Part shown: positions 1 through 7,848 of the stretch, piece after piece
How positions within the stretch are numbered: the first letter of the stretch is position 1
Layout: every line of letters begins with the position of its first letter
Assembly: GCA_900538385.1 (NCBI GenBank)
Contig: UWSO01000012.1
Location: 1-58,077 of the forward strand
Direction: 5' to 3'
DNA length: 58,077 nt
DNA from: an uncultured Porphyromonas sp.
Lineage (GTDB): Bacteria > Bacteroidota > Bacteroidia > Bacteroidales > Porphyromonadaceae
Translations under genes and position numbers: made by a program
The notes under the pieces: model-generated
Database searches by the model: none
Seen by the model: the letters and a program-made list of their open reading frames with translations, nothing else
What the model was told of the DNA's origin: nothing

Positions 1-62
1 ACTTCGGAAGAATTTTTCATTTGCTCACTGGATAATCCTAGATCTTCCACGGAGGGTTGTTC
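1..62. repeat. Fragment of the CTTCGGA/CCACGGAGG dispersed intergenic element
   Basis: The left edge starts with ACTTCGGAAGAAT followed by TTTTTCATTTGCTC and, at about 47-55, CCACGGAGG. The same words occur in the larger element copies at about 11.3, 22.3, 35.4 and 46.8 kb. The copy is cut by the window edge, so its full extent and the gene it follows are unknown. Confidence 0.55.
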
Positions 63-72
63 TATTTCCTCC

Positions 73-126
73 ATTTCCCGAGATCCTAGACGTAGGGAAA
101 CCTACCCCGTATAATGCGTCAGCCCT
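73..126 (+). repeat. Left copy of the inverted repeat shared with the fbp upstream region
   Basis: This stretch begins ATTTCCCGAGATCCT and continues into CCTACCCCGTATAATGCG. The reverse complement of 58018-58077 carries the same 15-base start and then about 36 bases with two mismatches. The two copies differ by a few extra bases in the middle of the right one. Both lie upstream of a gene, and each is followed by a TAnnTTTG element. Confidence 0.85.
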
Positions 127-168
127 CCCCGATGAGAGAAGAGAATGCTGTATCTGCGCACTTTTTCG

Positions 169-176
169 TACCTTTG
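169..176 (+). promoter_or_regulatory. Possible -7 element upstream of rho
   Basis: TACCTTTG fits the Bacteroidota TAnnTTTG consensus, but no clear TTG sits about 20 bases upstream. If used, the rho mRNA would have a leader of roughly 390 nt. I see no ORF or other gene between here and the rho start at 566. A long leader would fit autoregulation, which is known for rho in other bacteria. Confidence 0.4.
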
Positions 177-565
177 TCTCTAGAAGCGGATGAGTCACTA
201 GATCGATGCGCTCCTAAGCTGTACAGATACAAAGAGTTGCACAATATGATACAGCACATGTAGGAGGGGCTTACGATCTGCTACGGAAGTAGCTTTGGCT
301 CTGTCTCGACCTAGATAATAACGACCGAGCAGAGCGTCCCATATCATATAGGACTGACCCATCACTCAGCCTATTCACACATTACACACCTTACTTAGGT
401 CGACCTTGATACTAGCTAGCTGTCTCGCCACAGCTCTTGTTAGATCGTTGATTCTGTTGCCTCTATCATCTCGCTTGTGGCTTCACACCGGGGCTCAGCA
501 TTGTAGCGTGATAGACCTTTGCAACAAGCAGTAAGGTGCATTTATCCAGCATAACATAGTACACC

Positions 566-2449
566 ATGCAGAAGTACACCATCGTAGATCTCAACGGGAT
601 GACGGAGGAGCAACTCAAAGAGGTTGCCTCCGAGCTAGAGATTACCAAGATGGCCTCCGAAAAGAAGGAGATCATTTACCAGATTCTAGACGCTCAGGCG
701 GAAGCTGTAGCCACCCAAACAGTCGAGCAGCAGCAGAGTAACAAGCGCAAAGAGAAGCAGGGCAACTCCCGCAATAACAAAGCAAATAAAGAGGAGAAAA
801 AGGACTCCAAAGACGAGAGTACTAAGCCAGAGCGAAAGAAACAATCGAATTCTCGACAGAACAAGCGAAATACTAAAGCAGACAAGAGTGGCTCAGCCGA
901 TCAACCTACTGAGATAGACCGGCAAGAGGCTATCGCTATCGTCGAGGAGGCAGCTGCTACACAGTCTGAAGAGAAGGGTGCAAAGCGCAACAATAATCAG
1001 CGCAATAACAACAATAAGGAGCGCTACAATCGAAATAACAAACGCCAGGAGCCAACGAATCAGTCTGACAAGTCTGATAAATCTGAGAAGGAGGACAAAC
1101 AGCCCTCAGACAAGCGCACGCAAGGTAAGCAAGAGGTGGAGGAAGAGCAGCAGGAGACCCCTATGGTCTTCACCCATCCCGATGCAGACTCACTGCTAGG
1201 CGAAGTGCTCAGCGAATCACACAAAGAACCCCAAAAGGCAGACTCCGACGAGTCAACACAGAAGGGTAAGCAGCAGAACAACAAAAGTAAAGAGGAGGAA
1301 GAGGAGACTTCATACGACTTCTCCGACATACTGACCGCTAGCGGACTGTTAGAGGTTTCCCAAGAGGGATACGGCTTCCTCCGCAGCTCAGACTATAACT
1401 ACTTCCCCTCACCAGACGACATCTACGTCCCAGCGGACATGATCAAGAAGTGGCACCTCAAGACGGGTGATGTCCTCGAGGGAAGTATCCGCCCGCCTAA
1501 GGGTAGTGAGAAGTACTTCCTACTACAGAACATCCTGCTCGTCAATGGACGTCATCCTAAGGACAATCTAGATCGTGTCTCCTTTGACATGCTAACTCCA
1601 CTCTTCCCAGAGGAGAAGTTTAAGCTAGAGTCTCAGGGCATCGCAGCAGTCTACGACAAGACCGCCATGCGCATCGTGGATCTGGTCACACCCATCGGCA
1701 AGGGACAGCGTGGACTCATCGTCGCTCAGCCTAAGACAGGTAAGACGATGCTACTCAAGGACATTGCTAATGCGATCTCTGCCAATCATCCAGAGGTCTA
1801 CATGATCATTCTCCTGATCGACGAGCGTCCCGAGGAGGTGACCGATATGGCACGTAATGTCAATGCTGAGGTAGTCGCCTCGACATTTGACGAACCTGCC
1901 GACCACCACGTGAAGCTCGCTGAGCTGGTACTAGCTAAGGCTAAGAGTATGGTCGAGAGCGGTCACGATGTGCTCATCATGCTAGACTCGATCACGCGCC
2001 TCGCACGTGCTTACAATACGGTACAGCCCACCTCGGGCAAGATCCTCTCAGGAGGTATCGAGGCGAATGCGCTGCAAAAGCCAAAGCGATTCTTCGGAGC
2101 TGCGCGAAACATCGAGCACGGCGGTAGCCTCACCATCTTAGCGACGGCTCTGACCGAGACTGGATCCAAGATGGATGACGTCATCTTTGAGGAGTTCAAG
2201 GGTGCCGGCAATATGGAGCTACAGCTCGATCGTCGCTTGTCGAACAAGCGCATCTTCCCCGCTATCGACATCCTCGCTAGCAGCACCCGTCGTGACGATC
2301 TCCTACTAGACTCGACAACTTTGCAGCGCATGTGGATCCTACGCAACCACCTATCTGACATGAATACGGTGGAGGCGATGGAGTTCCTCAAGCAGCGCAT
2401 CGAGTTGACGGAGACCAACCTTGAGTTCCTCGCCTCGATGAACGACTAG
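566..2449 (+). CDS. rho: Transcription termination factor Rho, with long disordered insert
   Basis: Hexameric RNA-dependent ATPase/helicase that ends transcription in the cytoplasm. Residues 1-45 are the Rho N-terminal helical domain. Residues ~50-250 form a long insert rich in Asn, Lys, Gln, Glu and Ser, with almost no hydrophobic residues, as in many Bacteroidota. The RNA-binding cold-shock-like domain follows (~253-325; GYGFLRS motif). The ATPase core has a Walker A around QPKTGKTMLL, a Walker B around DVLIMLDSITRLARAY, and the Q-loop/R-loop region to the end. At 627 residues it is ~200 longer than E. coli Rho because of the insert. The ATG at 566 gives the expected N-terminal domain. It stands alone with long flanking gaps. 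The identification is secure; the insert's function is an inference from related species. Confidence 0.98.
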   Translation: MQKYTIVDLNGMTEEQLKEVASELEITKMASEKKEIIYQILDAQAEAVATQTVEQQQSNKRKEKQGNSRNNKANKEEKKDSKDESTKPERKKQSNSRQNKRNTKADKSGSADQPTEIDRQEAIAIVEEAAATQSEEKGAKRNNNQRNNNNKERYNRNNKRQEPTNQSDKSDKSEKEDKQPSDKRTQGKQEVEEEQQETPMVFTHPDADSLLGEVLSESHKEPQKADSDESTQKGKQQNNKSKEEEEETSYDFSDILTASGLLEVSQEGYGFLRSSDYNYFPSPDDIYVPADMIKKWHLKTGDVLEGSIRPPKGSEKYFLLQNILLVNGRHPKDNLDRVSFDMLTPLFPEEKFKLESQGIAAVYDKTAMRIVDLVTPIGKGQRGLIVAQPKTGKTMLLKDIANAISANHPEVYMIILLIDERPEEVTDMARNVNAEVVASTFDEPADHHVKLAELVLAKAKSMVESGHDVLIMLDSITRLARAYNTVQPTSGKILSGGIEANALQKPKRFFGAARNIEHGGSLTILATALTETGSKMDDVIFEEFKGAGNMELQLDRRLSNKRIFPAIDILASSTRRDDLLLDSTTLQRMWILRNHLSDMNTVEAMEFLKQRIELTETNLEFLASMND

Positions 2450-2496
2450 GTCTCGATGAGCCACTAGCTTCCAAAGACTTAACGAAATCTATCGGC

Positions 2497-2563
2497 ACTT
2501 CCGCTCCGCACCACACGCTCCAGTTCGTGGAGATTGCTTAACTTTGTGGTGAGGAGCGGAAGT
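2497..2563. terminator. Large inverted repeat downstream of rho
   Basis: Arm 2497-2514 (ACTTCCGCTCCGCACCAC) pairs with 2546-2563 (GTGGTGAGGAGCGGAAGT) over 18 positions with one mismatch and a 31-nt loop. No U-tract follows, so it is not a classical intrinsic terminator. It could protect the rho mRNA 3' end or act as an attenuator. TAACTTTG at 2539-2546 (-7 like) runs into the right arm, so the palindrome also overlaps a possible promoter for the next gene. Confidence 0.6.
2539..2546 (+). promoter_or_regulatory. Possible -7 element for the HU-like/SPOR gene
   Basis: TAACTTTG matches TAnnTTTG, 104 bases before the ATG at 2650. No good TTG is placed at -33. It lies at the edge of the right arm of the 2497-2563 inverted repeat, so folding of rho read-through RNA and initiation here involve the same DNA. 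Confidence 0.4.
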
Positions 2564-2649
2564 TCTCTTCCTACTCCATCAAAGAGGCTACACTATGTAG
2601 CTGCACCTAACTCGTTCGTTAACCATCCACTCTTAGCCTTCACATCGCA

Positions 2650-3672
2650 ATGTATCGCATCGGAGATATCTTAGAGCAGGCTTTACTGCTGCATGACTGC
2701 GTCGTACTCCCTACGATAGGAGCCTTCATCGTGGAGCAAACGCCTCCACTCTATGACAAGGATCTCAACGTCATCACGCCAGCAGGACAGCGCATCTCAT
2801 TCAACGCCTCTCTAGTAGATCGTGACGGCATCCTAGACAGTTGCTACGCACGCACCCTAGGGCTATCCGTACGCAGAGCACGTCTAGTGGTAGACTCCGA
2901 TGTGACCGTGATCAGGCACCAACTATACCAGTCGGGCACCCTGACTATCGGCTCTAATCTCGGCACCCTCACGCTACAGGAGAGTGGAGAGCTACTCTTT
3001 ACCCCTGTACAGGAGCGACAAGGTCTGAGATCGATACACTCCTACGGACTCTACCCTCAGAGTTGCTTGCTCCCAGCCGTCTCCCCTGTCGAGCACACCA
3101 CTACCGAGCCTGCCAGTGAGGCGAAGAGTGATCGGAAGTATTGGACGATACGAATTAATCGGACTGCGGCCAATTGGGCTGCTGCGGGTGCTATATGCCT
3201 CCTCTGCTTACTACCCATCAGCTCTGACAGTAACCCAGATCGTTACAGTGCGGGCTTCGTTCCTTACGGCTGGCTTGATGAGGCAAGCGTAGTGACTCCA
3301 GAGCAAAAGCAAGCCCAACCAAGCATAGCTATAGCTCCAAAAGCTGCAACACAGGAGGAAATCGTCTCTGAGACTCCAGAGCATGCCGCATCTTCGTCTC
3401 TAGTTATCACGCACGACGAGGCTTTACAGCAAGGGAGCCACGCTGTCGTCGTTGGGGTCTTCAAAGGTCCTAAGCGTGCAGAGCGATTTATCGAAGAGGT
3501 AACAGCTGACCAGACTCAGACCGAAGGGGTCTCCCTACAGATCGTCCAGGAGTCCTCTCGCTGTCTCGTCATCGCAGGCATCAGCTCTTCTGAGGAGCGT
3601 GCCAACGAACTACGTCGTGCCGTGTCCACTCTATCCGACAGCTTTGCCGGAGCGTGGATCTACGCACTTTAG
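2650..3672 (+). CDS. HU-like (CCDC81-type) and SPOR domain membrane protein
   Basis: Residues ~1-120 resemble the bacterial HU-CCDC81 domains (opening MYRIGDILEQALLLHDCVVL and a GAFIVEQ turn). One membrane segment is at ~173-190 (WAAAGAICLLCLLPIS). A Pro/Ala/Glu-rich linker follows, and the C-terminus (~262-340) looks like a SPOR domain: HAVVVGVFKGPKRAERFIEE, then a second repeat ending AGAWIYAL. SPOR domains bind septal peptidoglycan lacking stem peptides, so the C-terminal half is predicted to be periplasmic and the HU-like part cytoplasmic. Length is typical of Bacteroidota proteins with this architecture. It is monocistronic; the next gene is convergent. The role is probably in cell envelope or division; no specific function is known to me. 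Confidence 0.8.
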   Translation: MYRIGDILEQALLLHDCVVLPTIGAFIVEQTPPLYDKDLNVITPAGQRISFNASLVDRDGILDSCYARTLGLSVRRARLVVDSDVTVIRHQLYQSGTLTIGSNLGTLTLQESGELLFTPVQERQGLRSIHSYGLYPQSCLLPAVSPVEHTTTEPASEAKSDRKYWTIRINRTAANWAAAGAICLLCLLPISSDSNPDRYSAGFVPYGWLDEASVVTPEQKQAQPSIAIAPKAATQEEIVSETPEHAASSSLVITHDEALQQGSHAVVVGVFKGPKRAERFIEEVTADQTQTEGVSLQIVQESSRCLVIAGISSSEERANELRRAVSTLSDSFAGAWIYAL

Positions 3673-3713
3673 TAGCGTTTTATCGCCACTACACGACCAC
3701 TTAAACAAGTAAC

Positions 3714-5120
3714 TTATATCAGAGGTGTCAGCAGACGCATCACACCATGAGCGATACGTCTCCACAGCCTATTGCGTCGTGGGGTTACCCTACGACAGAG
3801 GGCGAGGGTCGTCTCAAAGCTATCGACAAACTGCCGTACGACCTCCGGGGAATAGGCAATGGTAGTCAAGTCGAAGTTGTACTCAAAGCTTCTAAAGTCT
3901 AGGTACGGTGTCCCCGTCACCACGCTCTCCTTATCTACTACTGCATAAGTAGCCTCACGCAAGCCATCGTAATAGTATATCTCCACGCCAGCCCGCAGCA
4001 GGTCTGTAAAGAATGCGTGCGAAGCCTTAGGCGCCAGCCAGCTACGACCACGACGAGGTAGGATTACCCGTACCTGTACACCTGAGAGTGCCGTAGAGAT
4101 CAGCGCCTGCTGTATGCTAGAGGTGGGGATCAAGACAGGCGACTCGATGTAGAGCGACTGGCGCGCCTGCAGGAAGGCGTGCGTGAAGATCATTTCTAGT
4201 GAGGGGAAGTCGTCCGTGGGGTGCGTTGGGAAAATCTGCATCTTGATCGGCTCAACTATTGCCGTGGTAGAGGAGCTCTGCTGTGGCGAGAGTAGTTGCT
4301 TCGTCGCCACGTACCAGTCCAGCGCAAAGCTGTACTCCAGTTGTCGTACTGCTAGTCCGCTTATGCGCAGGTGAGTCGTCGCCAGAGGTTGCGCCCCTTG
4401 AGGCAAGTGCTGTAGCTCCGAGAGCAGCACATTGCCCCCCGTAAAGCCCATGGCACCGTCCACCACCACTAGGTTACGATGGTTGCGGTAATTCACACGG
4501 CTCGTAAGAAGCCGAAAGCGTACAGGGAGAAAGGCAGCGACCTCTCCGCCCAACTGCTCCATCCGCTTGCGATAACGCCGACTCAAGCTTCGCGACCCCA
4601 CGTCATCGTAGAGCCAGTAGAGAGCTACGCCCTCCTGAATGCGCTCTGCAAGTAGATCTAGCAAAGCGTCCAGCCATGGTCCCTCTTCAATGCGATACAG
4701 CTCGATGTAGATATAGTGCTGAGCCTGTGCGATAGCATCACGACAAGCTACAAGCCACTCGCGACTGTCGTTATAGAGCGTCAGCTCATTAGCAGTTGTC
4801 AGGGGCGTATCCGTCAGTCGCTCTATAAGAGAGGAAAGCGATGTGAGCTTACGATCTGCGATCTCTTCAACCGCTGCGCTAGGCAGCAACTTAGTCTCTA
4901 CAGGCGCATCCGAGAGCGATCGCCTCACCTCCACATCGATCAGCTGTTTGCGTCTCAGCGAGTAGCCGAAAATAATGTAGAGCAGGAGTCCTACAACAGG
5001 GAGAAAGATGACAACCAGTATCCACGGGATCGAAGAGACTGCACTACGCTCCTCTCCTAGCAAAATAACTATGCCCCCGATGACAGAGAGGAGATATAGA
5101 ACGAAGAGGAGCTCGGCCAT
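3714..5120 (-). CDS. PLD-superfamily cardiolipin-synthase-like protein with degenerate HKD motifs
   Basis: The layout is that of bacterial cardiolipin synthase: two N-terminal membrane helices (~1-20 and ~30-55), then two phospholipase-D-like halves, 468 residues. The catalytic motifs are damaged. In half one the HxK-D motif reads NHRNLVVVDG, with Asn for the essential Lys. In half two the region that should be HxK reads GLREATYAVVD, with neither His nor Lys, followed by GTPYLDFRSF in place of the usual GS-N-LD-RSF. It may be a pseudoenzyme or have a non-catalytic membrane role. I chose ATG at 5120; an in-frame GTG at 5123 would overlap the stop of the upstream thioesterase gene. The two genes are evidently cotranscribed. 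Confidence 0.85.
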   Translation of the reverse strand: MAELLFVLYLLSVIGGIVILLGEERSAVSSIPWILVVIFLPVVGLLLYIIFGYSLRRKQLIDVEVRRSLSDAPVETKLLPSAAVEEIADRKLTSLSSLIERLTDTPLTTANELTLYNDSREWLVACRDAIAQAQHYIYIELYRIEEGPWLDALLDLLAERIQEGVALYWLYDDVGSRSLSRRYRKRMEQLGGEVAAFLPVRFRLLTSRVNYRNHRNLVVVDGAMGFTGGNVLLSELQHLPQGAQPLATTHLRISGLAVRQLEYSFALDWYVATKQLLSPQQSSSTTAIVEPIKMQIFPTHPTDDFPSLEMIFTHAFLQARQSLYIESPVLIPTSSIQQALISTALSGVQVRVILPRRGRSWLAPKASHAFFTDLLRAGVEIYYYDGLREATYAVVDKESVVTGTPYLDFRSFEYNFDLTTIAYSPEVVRQFVDSFETTLALCRRVTPRRNRLWRRIAHGVMRLLTPLI

Positions 5121-5122
5121 CA

Positions 5123-5569
5123 CTAGAGGATCGTTAATTCATACGGATGACTCTCGCTGTAAGCTTCAGCGCGAGCCATGATACCTTCGAAGCACTCTCC
5201 ACGGGTTGTCCGTCCGTTCTGCACTGCGACCGCCTCAACCACGCCCGAGGCGCACTTCACGCCGTCACTACGTACGATGACCTGGTCGAAGATGAGCTTT
5301 ACCCCCTCACGTCTGGCACGCAGTGCCGTGTGAAAGGTATCGCCACTCCGCAACGAGCGATGATAGGTTATAGAGACCTTGTAGACGAAGAGATCAAGCC
5401 CCTCGTCGTGCATCTCAGCAAAGCTATCGCCCAGTGCCAGCCAAAACTCGTGGCGGGTGTGCTCCATATAGCACTGATAGTTGCTATTGTTGACCACGCC
5501 CTGGAGGTCGCACTCGTAGTCTCGCACCTTGAGCGTGAGACCATACTGATATTTGATTGGTGGTTTCAT
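5123..5569 (-). CDS. Acyl-CoA thioesterase, 4-hydroxybenzoyl-CoA thioesterase (YbgC) type
   Basis: A 148-residue single hotdog-fold protein. The N-terminal DYECDLQGVVNNSNYQCYME matches the family motif D-x-D-x-x-G-x-V-N-x-x-x-Y, in which the Asp is catalytic, and EHTRHEF follows. It probably hydrolyses short or medium acyl-CoA or acyl-ACP in the cytoplasm. Its stop overlaps the alternative GTG start of the downstream PLD-like gene, so the two are linked; in other bacteria YbgC-type thioesterases interact with phospholipid synthesis enzymes, which fits this partner. The exact substrate cannot be read from sequence. Confidence 0.87.
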   Translation of the reverse strand: MKPPIKYQYGLTLKVRDYECDLQGVVNNSNYQCYMEHTRHEFWLALGDSFAEMHDEGLDLFVYKVSITYHRSLRSGDTFHTALRARREGVKLIFDQVIVRSDGVKCASGVVEAVAVQNGRTTRGECFEGIMARAEAYSESHPYELTIL

Positions 5570-5618
5570 CTGATATAGTTGTTTCTTTAGTGAAAATGGT
5601 TATTCCTAGTTTTATTCC

Positions 5619-6959
5619 CTACCCCTTGAAGTGCTGTACCTCCGTACGCTCTCTAAAGAGGTAGAGCTTGTCATTCGCCCGCACCTTGCGCGGTACAGGG
5701 ATGGAGATGCGTTGCCCCTTAGTAGCACGAGAGACCGGCTCCAACTCGTAGCGCATCTCCGAGAGCGTCATATCGACCACGCCCGTCGTCGGCCCGATGA
5801 TCAGAATGCGATCGCCCAGTGCTAGCTCGCCACTCTCTACCTCCACCTCAGCGACTCCTATCTTGCTAAAGTACTTGACAATGTGTGCCACGTACTCTTT
5901 TTCCCGCACAGCACTAGAGCCCGCAAAAGGTGTCCACTCGCCCAGCCGCTGTCCGAGATAGTAACCATCCCAAAAACCTCTGTTGAAGACCTCCCGTAGC
6001 CGCTCATTCCACTGCGCTATCCGAGCCTCATCGTAAGTGCCCGCACAGACAGCGTCGATAGCCTCTCGGTAGCACTGTACCACCGTAGAGACATACTCAG
6101 GTCCACGAGCGCGTCCCTCTATCTTAAAGACCGTGACACCTGCCAGCATCATCTTATTGATGAAGTGGATCGTCTTCAGATCCTTCGGCGACATAATGTT
6201 CGGGTGCGTCACCTCCAGCTCGACCCCTTGACGATCATCGTAGACACGGTAGCCTCGGCGACAGATTTGTGCGCAGCTACCCCTATTGGCACTCGTAGCT
6301 TGATGATGCAAGCTCAGATAGCACTTGCCCGAGACCGCCATGCAGAGCGCCCCGTGGGCAAACATCTCTATCTCCACCAGCCTACCCGACGGCCCGACGA
6401 TATGCTCCTCAGCGATCTTACGTCTGATCTCTGCCACCTGATCTAAGTTAAGCTCACGAGCCAAGACCACCACATCGGCAAACTGTGCGTAGAAGCGCAG
6501 AGCCTCCCAGTTACTAATGTTGAGCTGCGTAGAGAGATGCACCTCCAGCCCCAGGCGATGCGCCTCCATCAGGGTCGCCACATCGGCAGCGATCACCGCC
6601 GTGACCTGTGCCTGCTGCGCATGGTAGAGGATCTCGCGAAGTAGCGTTAGGTCCTCGTCGTAGATGATTGTATTGACCGTCAGGTAACTCTTCACGCCAC
6701 TCCTTCGGCAGGTCTCCACGATACGATAGAGGTCGTCTGTCGTAAAGTTGTAGGCAGACTTCGCTCGCATATTGAGCGCCTCAATGCCAAAGTATATGCT
6801 ATTCGCTCCAGCACGTATCGCAGCACTCAAGCTCTCATACGACCCCACAGGAGCCATCACCTCATAGCGACTAGGGTCACGCAACTCCTCGGGGAGCGTC
6901 ACCAACTCACGTTTTATGATCGAGTCGGTCGTCTCTATTCTCTCTGCACGTTCATTCAT
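5619..6959 (-). CDS. U32 family protein, TrhP-like tRNA hydroxylation factor
   Basis: 446 residues with the U32 signature EMFAHGALCMAVSGKCYLS (~205-223) and the following Cys-rich RGSCAQICRR. The N-terminal TIM-barrel opens with YEVMAPVGSYESLSAAIRAG. U32 proteins were once called collagenases; E. coli TrhP/YegQ acts in prephenate-dependent 5-hydroxyuridine formation at tRNA position 34, probably with an Fe-S cluster on these Cys. The C-terminal ~85 residues form the small beta domain of the family. The ATG at 6959 lies only about 5 bases after a TATCTTTG element, so the mRNA may be leaderless. Assignment to TrhP rather than another U32 subgroup is inferred from length and domain order. Confidence 0.85.
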   Translation of the reverse strand: MNERAERIETTDSIIKRELVTLPEELRDPSRYEVMAPVGSYESLSAAIRAGANSIYFGIEALNMRAKSAYNFTTDDLYRIVETCRRSGVKSYLTVNTIIYDEDLTLLREILYHAQQAQVTAVIAADVATLMEAHRLGLEVHLSTQLNISNWEALRFYAQFADVVVLARELNLDQVAEIRRKIAEEHIVGPSGRLVEIEMFAHGALCMAVSGKCYLSLHHQATSANRGSCAQICRRGYRVYDDRQGVELEVTHPNIMSPKDLKTIHFINKMMLAGVTVFKIEGRARGPEYVSTVVQCYREAIDAVCAGTYDEARIAQWNERLREVFNRGFWDGYYLGQRLGEWTPFAGSSAVREKEYVAHIVKYFSKIGVAEVEVESGELALGDRILIIGPTTGVVDMTLSEMRYELEPVSRATKGQRISIPVPRKVRANDKLYLFRERTEVQHFKG

Positions 6960-6964
6960 AGGGG

Positions 6965-6972
6965 CAAAGATA
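6965..6972 (-). promoter_or_regulatory. -7 element directly in front of the U32 gene
   Basis: TATCTTTG on the minus strand ends five bases before the ATG at 6959. In Bacteroidota the start site lies roughly 5-8 bases after this element, which would put the first nucleotide at or near the start codon. No TTG at ideal -33 spacing is visible. Confidence 0.5.
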
Positions 6973-7019
6973 CAAACTTACCCTCAAGCGACCCCACTTG
7001 ATATGTCACGAACGCCAAA

Positions 7020-7715
7020 CTAGAAACTATTGCGACGGGAGTCACGAAGCTTTTGCTGGTACATACGGAGTAGCGTGGCGTCCGTGATATCTGTGCGGAT
7101 GGCTTCGACGATGGAGGCGTCGCCTGTGAGCGTTATCTCAGCCAGAAGCCACGCTATCGCCATCTGGACGTAATACGCCTCATCGTGCTGTAGCGGAGCA
7201 ACATGGTTTAGAGCTGCCCAAGGCGTGGCCAAACCGTGACGTATGAGGTCGAGCCAAGCAACGATGGTGAGCCGCCGTGCGTAAGGGTTGGCGTCGTGAG
7301 TATGCTCTGCCATCGAGCGGAGGACTATCTGTCGCTCCGTCTCCCCTCTCCTAGCCCAGCCTGCTAGAACCTCTTTGTAGTAGTCAGGCACCGCCCAGCC
7401 GTCGCAGAGGGGATAGAGGAGAGGCAGCCCCTCGCCAGCTGAAGCTAGACGACCGATGACGCCTCCGAAGATGATCTTGTACTCATACCATGCGAGGGCT
7501 CTCTCGTGGAGTAGATCAATAGCCTCATCGAGCGTGAGCAAAGCACTAAGCTGCCTTACGGCTTGTCGTAACCACTTCATACGAATACCGAGGACGCTCT
7601 CGGGTCGTGAGGAGACTTTAGTACGTAGTGCCATAAAGGCCGCATAGTCAGGCTCACGACGCTGCTCCAGCTCTGTGAGCAGTGCGGTCGCTTTTTCTAG
7701 AGCTGTAGATGTCAT
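7020..7715 (-). CDS. DNA alkylation repair protein, AlkD-like HEAT repeat family
   Basis: 231 residues, all helical. The signature-like C-terminal segment YYVQMAIAWLLAEI and the central DNPYARRLTIVAWLDLIRHG match the AlkD family of DNA glycosylases, which remove N3- and N7-alkylpurines without base flipping. It lies after the CbiK gene on the same strand, with a strong palindrome (7749-7785) between them, so it is probably transcribed separately. The family assignment is good. Activity is uncertain, because many AlkD paralogues are uncharacterised and I did not map each lesion-contacting residue. Confidence 0.82.
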   Translation of the reverse strand: MTSTALEKATALLTELEQRREPDYAAFMALRTKVSSRPESVLGIRMKWLRQAVRQLSALLTLDEAIDLLHERALAWYEYKIIFGGVIGRLASAGEGLPLLYPLCDGWAVPDYYKEVLAGWARRGETERQIVLRSMAEHTHDANPYARRLTIVAWLDLIRHGLATPWAALNHVAPLQHDEAYYVQMAIAWLLAEITLTGDASIVEAIRTDITDATLLRMYQQKLRDSRRNSF

Positions 7716-7748
7716 AGGAGGTTGTGAAGATATATTCCATAGATAGCG

Positions 7749-7785
7749 CAGTCCCCCATATACGATCCGTGTATATGGGGGACTG
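7749..7785 (-). terminator. Perfect 15-bp hairpin between cbiK and the AlkD-like gene
   Basis: Arms 7749-7763 and 7771-7785 pair perfectly (CAGTCCCCCATATAC with GTATATGGGGGACTG) around a 7-nt loop. It lies 64 bases after the cbiK stop on the minus strand. There is no U-run after it, so it may be a Rho-assisted terminator, an mRNA 3' stabiliser or a protein-binding palindrome. Confidence 0.65.
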
Positions 7786-7848
7786 ATTGCATGATGCCAC
7801 CGTGTGGCTATGGCGAGATGCCACAGCGACTAGGGAATCTGCTTGATA

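Noticed and set aside
978..1199. Alternative-frame ORFs within rho (and similar shadows in other genes)
   Set aside because: They overlap well-supported genes and show only composition-driven translation.
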